A stretch of 64,000 nucleotides of DNA from Mrakia gelida. Taxonomy: Eukaryota; Basidiomycota; Tremellomycetes; Cystofilobasidiales; Mrakiaceae. The stretch covers positions 1,364,001-1,428,000 of the forward strand of contig BRON01000006.1 in assembly GCA_024345305.1 (NCBI GenBank), read 5' to 3'. A model generated the notes under the pieces. That model was not told the origin of the DNA. It searched no databases and saw only the letters and a program-made list of their open reading frames with translations. Positions 21,258-32,018 of this stretch are shown here, in pieces (positions within the stretch are counted from its first letter, which is position 1; each line of letters opens with the position of its first letter). Made by a program: the position numbers and the translations under genes.

Positions 21258-21685
21258 GTGGTTTGGTTCGAACGAGAGAGAGGGGGGACGTGGAGGGCGT
21301 GCGCGTTTTGAAGGTTTTCTGGGATGCGGGTCTCGGTTTTCGGACAAGGGTGGCATCTATTCTAGGATGAGAGCTAGGCAGGTGTAGGTAGGTCGCAAGG
21401 GCAAGGAGGAAGAGCTGAACTTGTCCTTCGGCTCCTCGAGCTTCGTGTTCGCGTCGCTCGAGCGACCCGGCTCGAGTGGAGGAGCAAGCCTTTGAAACCG
21501 ATCCACGAAGGCTGAGTTGAAGGTAAGGGCCGGTGCGAGGTCGTCGAGGAGTACGAAGATCTTGAGGACTAAGGTGGGTTTGAGACGAAGGGGACGCGAG
21601 ATCAGCGACTTGTCGGTCTCTCCGTCTCCTTCTTTTCTCGTCAGAACATCACCAAACTCACCTCAGAGAGTAGCGAGAACAGAGC
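21258..21685. other. Intergenic region, RWD protein 3' end / S9 peptidase promoter
   Basis: 428 bases between two tandem minus-strand genes. The peptidase frame stays open upstream to about 21356 without a better start. No further gene or clear motif is visible. Confidence 0.4.
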
Positions 21686-22952
21686 CTAGCCTCCCCCAGT
21701 CATCCCCAACCCAGATCTAAACCACTCCTTCCTCCCTACTCGCTCAGCGATTCCGACCATCTCCTTCATCTCGACGACCTCGACGAGCCCGACCTTCCCT
21801 TCGTTCAACCTCTTGACTCCCTCTCCATCCCCATCCTTGCCAGCGTTCTTCTTGGAGGAGTGTTGGGCGCTGCTGTGTTTCGGACTGGAAGTCATCGAGG
21901 TCGACGCGTCGGAGGGAGGGAGGAGAGGTGTCGAAGCGAGGTGATGGAACTCGAGGTAGTTGAGGGACTAGAAGAGGGCGTTCAGAACCACGAGAGAGGG
22001 AAGAGAGGCGAGAGAAGAGTCAGCTGGTGAACGATGTGATCCCACAGAGTGCTGCAAAGAAAAGAGAGTCGGAACGAGCTCACCCTCACACCCATCAAGA
22101 ACCGATGAAGCACCTTCGGCGAAGCGAGCTCGTAGAGCATCACTCCAGGCTTCCCCGATTTCACGAAGCCGGAAGCACCGTTCTCCACTGCGAGAGCTTT
22201 GAGTTTTCGGAGCTTGGGTTGATTGACGATGTCTGTTGGACGACAAGAGGAAGAGGGAGGGAGGGAGGGAGAAAGAGGTGAGCTCAACCGTCTGTGCCCT
22301 CCTTCTCGTCGAAGATCGATGAAAGAGACGTACGATGCATCTTCGACAAGCAGAGGATAGCTTCCTTCCCAGTCGTCATCTCGTGAGACTCTCCTCTTGG
22401 GACGGGAAGCTGGGGTGTGGGCGGTTTGGAGTCGAGGGAGGGAGCGGAGGATCGAAGAGGGATGAGCTCGGGTCCGACGATTCGAAGGTGTTCTGCGAGT
22501 TCGAGGATTGACGAGGTTGGGTCTTCTCCTTCTAAGGTGATGGGGAGGTTGGATTTGAGGGCTTGAAAGGAGCTATCTGAGATCCAGGAAGGTTGGAGGA
22601 GGGTGATGGAGGTTGAAAAGAGCTCGACGTCCTCGTCCTCTTGGTTTGGTTTTGAGATGGGGAACACGACCTTGACGACGATCTTCCATCCCTCTTTGTC
22701 CTCGTCCGGCTCGGCTGCTCCTGGAGGCGGGTCGAGAGTGATTTGGATCCGAGCTGTGAGTGAGGGAAGGGTGATGCTGGAGGAGGAGGGAGAGGGGGAG
22801 GAGGAGGGGGAGTCGAGGTGGGAACGAAGGAGGTTGAGAGTTGAGAGAGATTCTGGTGGGATGTCGAGCTCTCCTGGGAGCGGGAAGATGGAACGAAGGA
22901 CTTCGAAGGTGGAGAGTATATCCTCGAGGAGGTCAGGAGGGAGGAGGTGCAT
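21686..22952 (-). CDS. RWD domain / DUF1115 protein, RWDD2-like (349 aa, 3 exons)
   Basis: Exons 22952-22334, 22232-22084 and 21967-21686 sum to 1050 nt. The N-terminal half (MHLLPPDLLEDILSTFEVLR, then LPSLTARIQITLDPPPGA and VVFPISKPNQ) resembles an RWD domain. The second half has IVNQPKLRKLKALAVENGAS, GFVKSGKPGVMLYELASP and KVLHRFLMGVR, matching the DUF1115 (PRP3 C-terminal-like) part of RWDD2 proteins. A low-complexity segment (TSSPKHSSAQHSSKKNAGKD) and a helical tail (GLVEVVEMKEMVGIAERVGR) follow. RWD domains bind protein partners; the precise role is unknown. The start could lie in an upstream exon, since AG precedes the frame at 22970. Confidence 0.75.
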
Positions 22953-23104
22953 ATTCGAGATGGTCGCGCTGGAGAAGAAAGGAAAGGAGGAACCGTCGAG
23001 CTCAACTTTCGATCCCTCCCTTCTGCTCTTGACTCGTAACGGCCAGCTGCTCCTTCGCCTCTCTTTCCCTACTTTTCGCTCTCAAGACGGATCTGAACTC
23101 TCCC
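22953..23104. promoter_or_regulatory. Compact bidirectional promoter (RWD protein / F-box protein)
   Basis: Only 152 bases separate the two start codons, so both promoters must overlap here. The region is pyrimidine-rich on the plus strand, as are other gene leaders in the window. No TATA box is visible. Confidence 0.5.
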
Positions 23105-24185
23105 ATGGACCCTTCCTCAACCCTTAAATCCTTCACAGGCTTCCTCCCTCCTGAACTCCTCTCAGAAATCTTCTCTCACCTCTCCCCCTCCCCTTCGACC
23201 CTCGCCGTCCTCGCTCGCACTTCCTTCACTTGCCTCGAGATTGTATCACCTCTCCTCTACTCGGATGTAGTCCTTCACGACATGAGGAAGATTAAGAAGC
23301 TGCTTCGACTCACGAACGTGAGTGACATCCTCCCTCACCCTCTAGTGGACGAGGCAGCTCGAAGTTCCTCCCCTCGTTCGAGTTGTTGACCTCGACCTCG
23401 ACCGTTTCTTCTTCTAGCCCTCCAACCATCCAACATCTGAGAGAGTGTCTCGCCTCACCTCTCCCTCCCTCATCAAATCCTTCACCTGCTCGGCCAAGAA
23501 CCCCAAGGGAATCTACCTTCCACCTCCCTCCTTCGACCCTATCCCCATCGATATCCTCGCCATCTTCGTCCCTCCCACTCCCGCCGACGAACGTCCTCCA
23601 CCCTTCCAGGTATGGGAGCTCCTCCGTCTCTTCGCTCCTAAAACCCTCCTTCTCCGAGGAACCCAGTCAAGAGGAGAAACATTCGGGAACAGACTCAGGG
23701 CCATCGACCTCTTGCCTTCCTGGAGCGGAATCGTCTCAACATCGTTCCCACTCCCGTTCCAACGCGTCTCCTCCATCGTCTTCAGCAACATCAAGACTCA
23801 TCCCTCCTACCTCCTCCTGACTCTCCTCCAATACTCGTCCGAACCCACCATCACAATCTATCACGACTTCCTCGACATCCCCGCCAAAGCGGACGGGTAC
23901 GAGGACACTCAGTCACATCAGAACGAGCTTCTCGCTCGTCAGGTCTTCTTCGTCTCGACGTTACAAAAAGATCGAAGGAGACGGGTGAAGATAGTCGCCT
24001 GGGTACCATCGGAGCTGGCGAGGGAAGAGGCGGTGGGGAAGGTGAAGGAGAAGGGGGCGGGTGGACGAGCTCTGGAGATAGAGACGGTTCGGGACTTCGT
24101 TTCGTTCGAGGTTCGACAGCAGAGACATCTCGAGAGGGATACGATGGAGGGATGGGCTGGGAGCGTTCCTTCTGGGTGGGCGTGA
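23105..24185 (+). CDS. F-box-like protein (326 aa, 2 exons)
   Basis: Exons 23105-23317 and 23418-24185 sum to 981 nt. The N-terminus, GFLPPELLSEIFSHLSPSPS followed by LAVLARTSFTCLEIVSPLLY, fits the F-box consensus LPxEll.eIf..l...L...s.vsr.w...., which recruits Skp1 of SCF ubiquitin ligases. The rest (VWELLRLFAPKTLLLRG, AIDLLPSWSGIVSTSFP, TITIYHDFLDI) resembles the poorly conserved substrate half of basidiomycete F-box proteins, without clear LRR or WD repeats. The last 60 residues are basic. The target is unknown. Confidence 0.75.
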
Positions 24186-24760
24186 ATGTGTAGGTAGTCG
24201 CCTCGAGGTCTACTGGACCCGAAGCTCTTCGCGTTTCGTTTGTTCGCCGTCCGATCTTTGTTTTGGAAGCAAACATTTCTGTGGCTCGACGCTGTAGTAC
24301 ACATATCCTGTTCCGCTTATGTACGATGTAGCTTGCACACGTAGTGTTGAAGCGTGCCAGACGGCTTAGAGGGACAGGACAGAACGAAGAGAAGATAGAT
24401 CAGACGCGGGCAGGCGGACTGACGCGTCGACCACTTCCCTTCCCTCGATTTTGAATCACGATCTTCAAGCTAGAAGAATCGTGAAAGTCTAATATCCAGC
24501 GAGTGCTCGGTCACTCGATGTGTACATCGAGGAAGAGGGGAGGAGATCAGTCGCGGGAAAGGACTCGACGCGTCGTTCCCTCCTCGTGCTTTCGAACTTC
24601 TTGAGCTCGACCTTTCCTCCCCTCCTTCCCTTCTCTCTCTTCTCGTCCAACACCGCCAAACCCATCTTTCCTTCATCCCATCCTCGACCCCTCCCCCTCT
24701 TCACCCACCTCTCATCCCCTCTCGACCCATCCTACCCCAGAGGAGCAGGTCTTTCTCAGG
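24186..24760. other. Intergenic region upstream of the GCP2 gene
   Basis: 575 bases between two plus-strand genes. Two GACGCGTCG palindromes occur near 24422 and 24567; the second sits in CGACGCGTCG. The last 150 bases are strongly pyrimidine-rich, as expected for the leader of the GCP2 gene. No other gene is supported. Confidence 0.4.
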
Positions 24761-27700
24761 ATGTCCTCCTCGATGCCGTTCACTCCTCGAGCGTCAACAT
24801 CCAAGCATCCCGCCTCTTCCAGCAGGTACAGAGCTTCAAGAGCTACGCTGAGTACAGCAGAGGAGAACAAGGTTAGCGAACAACGCTTACACCGCTGCTA
24901 AGGAGAAGGAAGGGTGAGGCGACGAGGGATGATGGGCTCGGGGGAGGGAGGGAGGGAGGTAGAAGGGAGGAAGGGAAGGGGAGGAAAGAGAGCGAGCTTC
25001 AGCCCTCGTTCTCCCTAGGCTCGTATATAGATCAAGGGACCGCTCTATTTGCCTCTAACAGACTTCTGCTGATACTCACATCTCCCTCCCTTCTAATAGA
25101 TCAACCACACCCTTCGCTCAGTGCGTAAAGCTCAACCGACTTCCCACCTCCAAGCTCACGATGAAGACGACGACGACGACGATCAAGACATCCATCCACC
25201 CTTGGGAGCAACCTCCTCGAGCAGCAGAATGGCAGAGCTTAGGAGAGGAGTAGTCAACGGAGGGAGCAGCAGCAGTAGAAGGGGCAAAGACCGAGGTGCG
25301 TACGATTGAGCTTCGAAAGAAGGAAGGGAAGGAGCGCGAGCTGAGCTGACCTTCGTTTGTTGATCTCCTTTCGTCGTTGTTGTTCGCAGAGCTCTTTTCA
25401 GCAGCAGCAGATCAATCCTACTCGGTCTTACCAGAACAAAGCTTCCACTCCAGACCTCTCTCATCGAGACTGGCTCCTCCGACACCAGCGTTCTCGCCGT
25501 CGAAACTGTCCTCGTCGGAAGAAGGTGAGCTCGACCCTTGACCTCCCCTCCCTTCCATTCCTCTCTTCGTGCTTCTAACTCTCCCTTCTTGGACTGGGGT
25601 TTTGGTACCAGACTCGACTCAACACCTCCCTCGAGAATCCCAACTCCTCGACGTGCCTCTAGAAGTTCAAGAAGCGATGATGCTCAAGGATCTGCTTTTC
25701 GTCTTGCTCGTTCGTCCCGACTCTCCTGCTCTCCCTCCCTCCTTTGTTCTCCTTGACTGGGCTGACCACTCGCTTCTGTCGTTCTCTTCCACAGGGTATA
25801 GAAGGAGAACTCATCACCTTCGATCCAGCGTACGATCCGAACGACGAAGTTTGTAGGATGGAAGGGCCAGGTTGGGTGGTCGATTCAGGTCTGGGTCAGT
25901 TGAGCTCGCTCGCCTGTCGTCCCTTTCTTCCTCCACGTCGCTGACTGTTTGCGTTGCCCGCTCTCGAAACAGACCCGAGTCTCTCCTCGGTACTCAGGAG
26001 GGTGCTCCCCCTCGCGACGTACTTCATGGGAGTGGAAGCGTTCATTGATTCGAGGTGAGTTCGAAGTCGCGAGGAGGCAGACGAAAGGAAAGAAGGATCG
26101 GAGCTGATCCTTCGACGGTGTCTCGGTCCAGGTGTCTGTTGGAGTTTGGGAAGGTCAATCATGCGCTGGGGAGTGGCCTGAGGGGGATGCTGCAGGTGAG
26201 TCGCTCTCCTTCTCTCGGTCGCCTTCGCTGCTCCTTCGAACGACAAGCTGACCTCGACGCGTCCCACTCTCCCTCCCTCCCTCCAGGAATACAACGTCCT
26301 CCTCACCCAACTCGAAACCCTCTTCCTCACCTCCTCAACCTTCACCCTCCAAAAAGCCTTCTTCCACCTTCACCCAACGATCCACACCCTCTCTCTCCTG
26401 CACGCACTCACGAACCAACTCTTCCGTGCCGACGAGGACGAGGACGACGTTTCTGAGGACGACGAGAGCGAGATAGACGAGGAGGAGAGGAAGCTTGGTC
26501 TGGGTGGGGATGTGTTGAAGGACTTGGCGGCGGATGGAGTTGCGGTTGGAGGAGGAGGGTTGGTGAAGGGTGGGGAGGTGCTGGGATTGATCTGGCAGAT
26601 GGGGAGGAACATGAGCGGGTGAGTACGAGTCCGAGGCGAACCGACGAGGAGCGAGGACGGAAACGAGCGCGTGCTGTGACTCTGAACATAGCTGACCGAT
26701 TGCTCCTTGTTTCATTCGAACAGAGATCCTACGGCCAACTCCCTCTTCTCGACACTCCTCCTTCATGCGTCTCAACCCTACGCCGAGATGCTCATCGACT
26801 GGATCTCCTCAGGTCATCTCAAGGACAAGTACGAGGAGTTCATGGTCAAGGAAGCTACGAGCATCACCAAGAAGCAACTCGACCTCGACTTCACGGACGA
26901 GTACTGGGAGAGACGTTACACTGTTCGTTTCCTCTTCCCTTCGTTCCTTCGCCTCTCTCTATCGCTTTCTAACCGCTTCCCTCCTCTTCAAATGATCTAC
27001 CAGCTCCGAGACGGAACCTCCATGGCTCAATCCCTCTCCGGCCAAGCTCCCACTCGCTCAGGCGTCCCTCCTCCTCGTCGCACAACCGTCGGAACATCCG
27101 ACCCTCGTCTTCCTGGAGGAGCTTGCGTTCCGAGGTTCCTCGAGCCTTGGAAGCATAAGATCCTGCTGGCTGGGAAGTACTTGAACGTGATTAGGGAGTG
27201 TGGTGTGGATGATAGGGAAGGGAGGGAGTTGGTGTTGGGCAGTTGGGCGAACGGAGGAGGGATGGTCGATTTGGAGGACGAGAAGTAAGTCGCGAGACGC
27301 GTTTTGCCAGCGAGAGGAGAGGCAGACACCTCGAGCTAACCATCTTCGTTGCTTGTGGTGGTGATTTAGGTTCCATCGACGGATCGACGCGGCTTACATC
27401 CACGCGAATCAAACGCTGCTCAAGATGCTCATCGAGGAGGAGGATCTGCTCGCTCATCTTCGGTTCGTCCTTCGACCCACTTCACTTCTAGACCAGGGCA
27501 CCCTCTCTCGTACTTACCCATCTTCTTCTCCTCGCGATCTCGCAGGTCCATCAAACATCACTTCTTCCTCTCCCAATCGGCGTTCATCACCCAATTCCTC
27601 GACGCCTCCCTGTCCGAACTCTCTAAAGGATCCAAGAGCGCCTCCATCGTCAAACTCCAATCCCTCCTCGAGCTCGCGCTTCGGACATCAGGAGGCCCGC

Positions 27701-28951
27701 TCGCTGAGAACAACGGAGACGAAGTCAAGGTCGTCATGGCGAGCGAGAGGTTGTACGACTTCTTGTCGAAGGTGGTGAACCAGAATGGGGATATCAACGA
27801 GGGAAGAGGTGGGGATGTGATAGGAAGCGGAAGTGGAAGGAGTGGGAAGGTTGAAGAGAAGAAGAAGGACTTGGCTGGTGAGTCTCTTCTCGACTGACTC
27901 GACTTCGCAACGATCCGACGCGTTCTCGTCACTCTCGACAAACCACTCTCGCTGACTCCGTTTCCCCTTCGCTCGATCTGCTGCGAACTACTCAGCCTAC
28001 GAAGCCTTCCAACTCGACTACACCGTCAAGTTCCCCGTCTCCCTCGTCATCTCCCGAAAGACCATCGCTCGATACCAAGTCCTCTTCCGATTCCTCCTCC
28101 AACTCAAGTACGCCGAACTCCAACTCTCTCGCATGTGGACGGATCACACCACCCCCGAATGGAGGACTCGGACCTGCAACCCTCAGTTCGAAGCTTGGAA
28201 GCTGAGGGTGTTCGCACTGAGAGCGAAGATGATGGCGTACGTGCAGCAGATGTTGGCGTTCGTGACGAGCGAGGTGTTGGAGCCCAACTGGAAGGAGTTG
28301 GAGGAGAAGTTGAGGAAGGTCGAGACGGTGGATCAGATGCTGAGTGATCACGTCGCGTTCTTGGATACGTGCTTGAAGGAGGCGGCGTTGACGAAGGCTG
28401 AGCTGATTGATGTGAGTTTCGAGTTTCGTTCTCGCCCTCCTTCCCTCGCTCGTCGTCTTCGCTCAACTCGAACTGACCCCCTCCCTTTCTTCCCCCCTCA
28501 TTCCTCCTCATTCCTCCTCCCCCTCCCGTCCTCACCCCCCACCCACCCACCCACCAACCCAGCTCTCCGCCAAACTCATCTCCGTCGTCCTCAACTTCCT
28601 CTACCACACCAAACCCCTCAACGCCGCCGCTCAGAAAGGGTTCGCGACCGCTCAGCTCATGGCGAAGGGAGAGCTGGAGGAGGACTCGAAGAACCAGGAG
28701 AGGTTCGAGTACATCAGGAGGTGGGAGTTGAACTTCGATCATAACCTCAAGATCCAGATCGAGAGGGTCACGTTCTATGGAGGGAGCGATAGTGAGTCCT
28801 CTGCTTCCCTTTTGTTTCTTTTTTTGACGAGACGCGTCCGAGTTCGGTGTGAGTGTTCGCGACACTGACCTTCGTTCTCTTCCTCTTCTTTCGCACAGAC
28901 ACCGGCCTCCTTCCCCTCGTCGTTCGACTCAACAGTCTGGTTCGGGGCTGA
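24761..28951 (+). CDS. SPC97: Gamma-tubulin complex component 2 (Spc97/Alp4/GCP2)
   Basis: A component of the gamma-tubulin small complex that nucleates microtubules at the spindle pole body. The start at 24761 (MSSSMPFTPRASTSKHPASS) joins INHTLRSVRKAQPTSHL. The N-terminal 150 residues are Ser-rich and acidic. The GRIP1 region begins LQEAMMLKDLLFVLL-like (VPLEVQEAMMLKDLLFVLL), then GIEGELITFDPAYDPNDEV, VLRRVLPLATYFMGVEAFID, LGSGLRGMLQ+EYNVLLTQLE and FLEPWKHKILLAGKYLNVIR. The GRIP2/gamma-tubulin-binding half has FHRRIDAAYIHANQTLLKML, HFFLSQSAFITQFLDASLSE, YQVLFRFLLQLKYAELQLSR, VLEPNWKELEEKL and DHVAFLDTCLKEAALTKAEL. The stop TGA is at 28949-28951, after VVRLNSLVRG. About 15 exons. An acidic insert (ADEDEDDVSEDDESEIDEEE) lies in the middle. 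Confidence 0.92.
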
Positions 28952-29358
28952 GCTGCCTCTCCTCCCTTTCTTCTCTTCTCGACGCGCGCGTCTTTTCGTT
29001 TCGTTTCTTCCACTTTTGTTTTCTCCTTGGGTCCCAGCTTTTCGTTTCTTCTTGCTCTTTGGTATGCTCAGGTACTGCAATGATACCCTTGTTGTTTTCA
29101 TTTCGTTAATGCTCGGTCTTGCTTGATATCATAGACTCGTTTCTTTCGGCTTCAACCTTGTCGCGTTTTGTTTACGGGCGAGACGAGTCCGCTCGTTTCC
29201 CTTTCCATCCCCTCTCCCTCGCCGTGTGAGGAAGCCAAAGTAAGATCTCATCCGAACGACGTCCAAAGAAACAACACCAAACGCTAAAGATCTCTCCCCT
29301 TCTCCCTCTCTCCCCCTCCTCCCCACCCTCCCCTTCTCCCCTCCCTTCCTACTCACTC
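28952..29358. other. Convergent 3' intergenic region, GCP2 / lactonase
   Basis: 407 bases between converging genes. T-rich stretches on the plus strand (about 28995-29110) fit a 3' UTR and polyadenylation region of GCP2. No gene is seen. Confidence 0.45.
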
Positions 29359-31544
29359 TCAAAGCAACGCCCCCTTCACCCCCTCCGCCAGCGTAGCCTT
29401 ATAAATCCTATCCTCCGCCATCATCACCAGTCCCCCTGGAACGAGACAGAAGTTGGCGCAGTGTCGCGAGAGGGTTGGGAACGCTGAGGTAGGGTCTGGG
29501 AAGAAGACGATTCGTCCGAGGAGGGTGCCGGATCTGTGGTAGATGTGGACGCCGTCGAGGCACTGGGGAGGGGAGGAAGGCGGAGGGGAGGGGAGGGCGG
29601 GTGGGTGGGTGGAGGGAAAGGAGGTGGGGAGGGAAGGGAGGGGAAAGGGGAGAGGGGTCAGCTGAGGAGGGGAAAGGAGAGGGACGCGAGACGCGACGAA
29701 ACGACGTCGTTGGTGTCGTTTCATTCGACGAGGCGCGAGGAGCGAAGATGAGTTGACAGGGAAGACTCACCCCAGTGTAAACGTTCCCCTCAAGATCGCA
29801 CTTGACTCCATCTGGGATCCCACCGTCGGTGTAGCAGAAGACGCGTCGGTTCGTGAGAGTTGGGCCTTCGAGGGTGAGATCTGCTCCTTTGTGAGGTTGG
29901 ACAACGTCGTAGGCGTAGCTGATGAGAACGAGGGAAGACGAATGGAAGGTTAGCATGTGAGGTGAGGGAAGAGAGTAGCAAGGCGAGAGGAAGCAGCGTC
30001 GTTTGGGACGATGAACGACGAGTTGAAGAGACGACTCAAGGAAGGACGTCGCTTTCTTGAGCGCAGATGGGCTCGGAGAGGGAGAGCTGATCGACTTACA
30101 TGGTTCCTGGTCGATGTCTAAGTAGAGAAGACGAAAAAAGGCGAGTGTAGGTCAGCCAAAGAAACGAAAGGAAGGAGGACGCGTCTCGACGAGAACCAAA
30201 ACCCACCTCTTGAACTCGGCGGTCTCCGACACCATTCCCGTATCGGTGATGTAGCAGATCGTTCCCTCCAGATTGAAGCAGATCCCGTTGGGCATATCGA
30301 AACCATCCGCGACCGCTCGAACGTCTCCCGTAGCCGGGTTGAACGCGTAGACTTGGTTTGGGAGCTCGGGCTGAAAACGACGAGGAGGGAATGATCGAAG
30401 CCAGTCAGCGATGCTCTACAAGCACAGAGAGAGCAGATGGACTGCTCACAGCAGGTTTAAAATGCTGCTGGTAAGCGTAAGTCGGGTCGGTGAAGAAGAT
30501 ACTGGTTCCCAAGAGCGCGTGCGACTCGGTCGAGGCAGTCGTGAAGGGCGACGAGGAGGAGGAGGAGTTGGACCAAGAAGGAGGAGAGAGGATGGCGATA
30601 TCGTTGGGAGAGTTGAATCTTCGACCGTAGAAGTTGTTGAGGAGGTACTGGACCTTTCCAGTCGCGACGTCGAGAGTAGCGAGACCTCCAGGTTGGTCCT
30701 CCCCGACTCCTTGCGAGCAGAAGATGATTTGGTCTCGGTAGCGAATGGCTCCGTTGGGGGTGATGACCTTCTCTGATCCTGGGATGAGGTTGACGGCTCC
30801 TGTTTCGACGTTGACTCGGGAGATGACCTCGGTGACTAGAAGGAGGGAGGGAGGAGTGAGAGAGGAGGGGGGGGGGGAGGGAAGGTGAGCTCGAGCATCC
30901 GAGTTGAGCTGACCGTTTCCACTCGCCAACGAACAGAACCTTCCTTCACTCCACCACCCAACGCTCTAACACCACTCGAATGATCCAACGTCGACTCAAG
31001 CGACTCACCCTCATACCCCTTCCCATAGGGTGAGCTCGAGAAGACGACCTCATTCGTTGCCTTCCAGTAAACCGGAGCTTCATGAGCAAACGCCTTCCCC
31101 GTTCGATCTTCCGCGAGCAAGCTGAACGTAGGGTTGGGTCCTAAGAGAGTGAGGAAGTGAGGGTGATGGACGAGGAAAGGTTTGGTAGGGTCGAGAGGAG
31201 GGGGAGGAGGAGGAGGAAGGGAAGCTTGAGCTCGAGGAGGGAGATGGGAGGTCGAATGGAAGTGGGACTTCTCTCCCTTGATCTCTCGGTTGAAAGGAGG
31301 AAGGACTGCGTAGGTCGAGGGGAGGGCAAGCTGGGGAGTGGAAAGGGGGAGAGATAAAGGGTTGAGAAGGGGAGATGGGTCGAAGAAGGAGGGGAGGGAG
31401 GAGAAGGGAGGAGAAGGTGAGCTCGAGAGGTTGGATCGTCTTTTCGTCCTTTACTTCCTTCCCCCGCGACAAACTTTCAGAGCGACAACGTACCTGAACG
31501 GTGGATGGAAGAGAAACCTTTTGCTTGGTGGTGTTGGACGTCAT
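29359..31544 (-). CDS. SMP-30/gluconolactonase-type lactonohydrolase
   Basis: A six-bladed propeller of the SMP-30/LRE family, whose members hydrolyse aldonolactones with a bound divalent metal. The start at 31544 is MTSNTTKQKVSLPSTVQ, without a signal peptide, so it is probably cytosolic. Blades read APVYWKATNEVVFSSSPYG, VTEVISRVNVETGAVNLIPG, VITPNGAIRYRDQIIFCSQG, GGLATLDVATGKVQYLLNNF, YGRRFNSPNDIAI, VRAVADGFDMPNGICFNLEG and DGVKCDLEGNVYTG. The conserved metal/substrate positions N-S-P-N-D and P-N-G are present. It ends VKGALL with TGA. About nine exons. It resembles fungal D-lactonohydrolases more than animal regucalcin; the substrate cannot be read from sequence. Confidence 0.85.
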
Positions 31545-32018
31545 GGTTTCTCGTTGCAGGAGGCAGTGGGAGGGAAGGCAAGAAGGGAGGCCAGCTCGAA
31601 AGATCGGATCGATTCAGGGCCGGGCTATCTTCGGTGGCTCTCTCTTGCCAGCAAAGAAAGAAGGAGTCGGAAAAATCTTCTCGTGTAACCCATCAGGCCA
31701 AGCATACACTCTTCAAGCCGACACTCAGAGACAAAATTCTGTCAAGAACGATCGAACGAACGGCTCGTTGACGCTTGACACTCGACGCCTCGTCTTCCCT
31801 TCGCTCTGCTCCTCTCCCTCTTTCTCGACTGCTGTACGGCGACCACTCAGTCCCGGGCCTACTCATGTACACTGAGCTCGCTTACGATATGCCCCCTGTT
31901 CCTTTCAACAGCCGAATCGAGAAGAAGGCGAGACGCGTCCAAGAAGACATGATACGACGAATCCCAAACAAACGATGCTGATGCTAACAGAACTCCCCAG
32001 AAAGAATGCAAAACTACT
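31545..32018. other. Intergenic region, transcription factor 3' end / lactonase promoter
   Basis: 474 bases between tandem minus-strand genes. It holds one GACGCGTCC near 31931 and no gene with supported codon use. Confidence 0.4.
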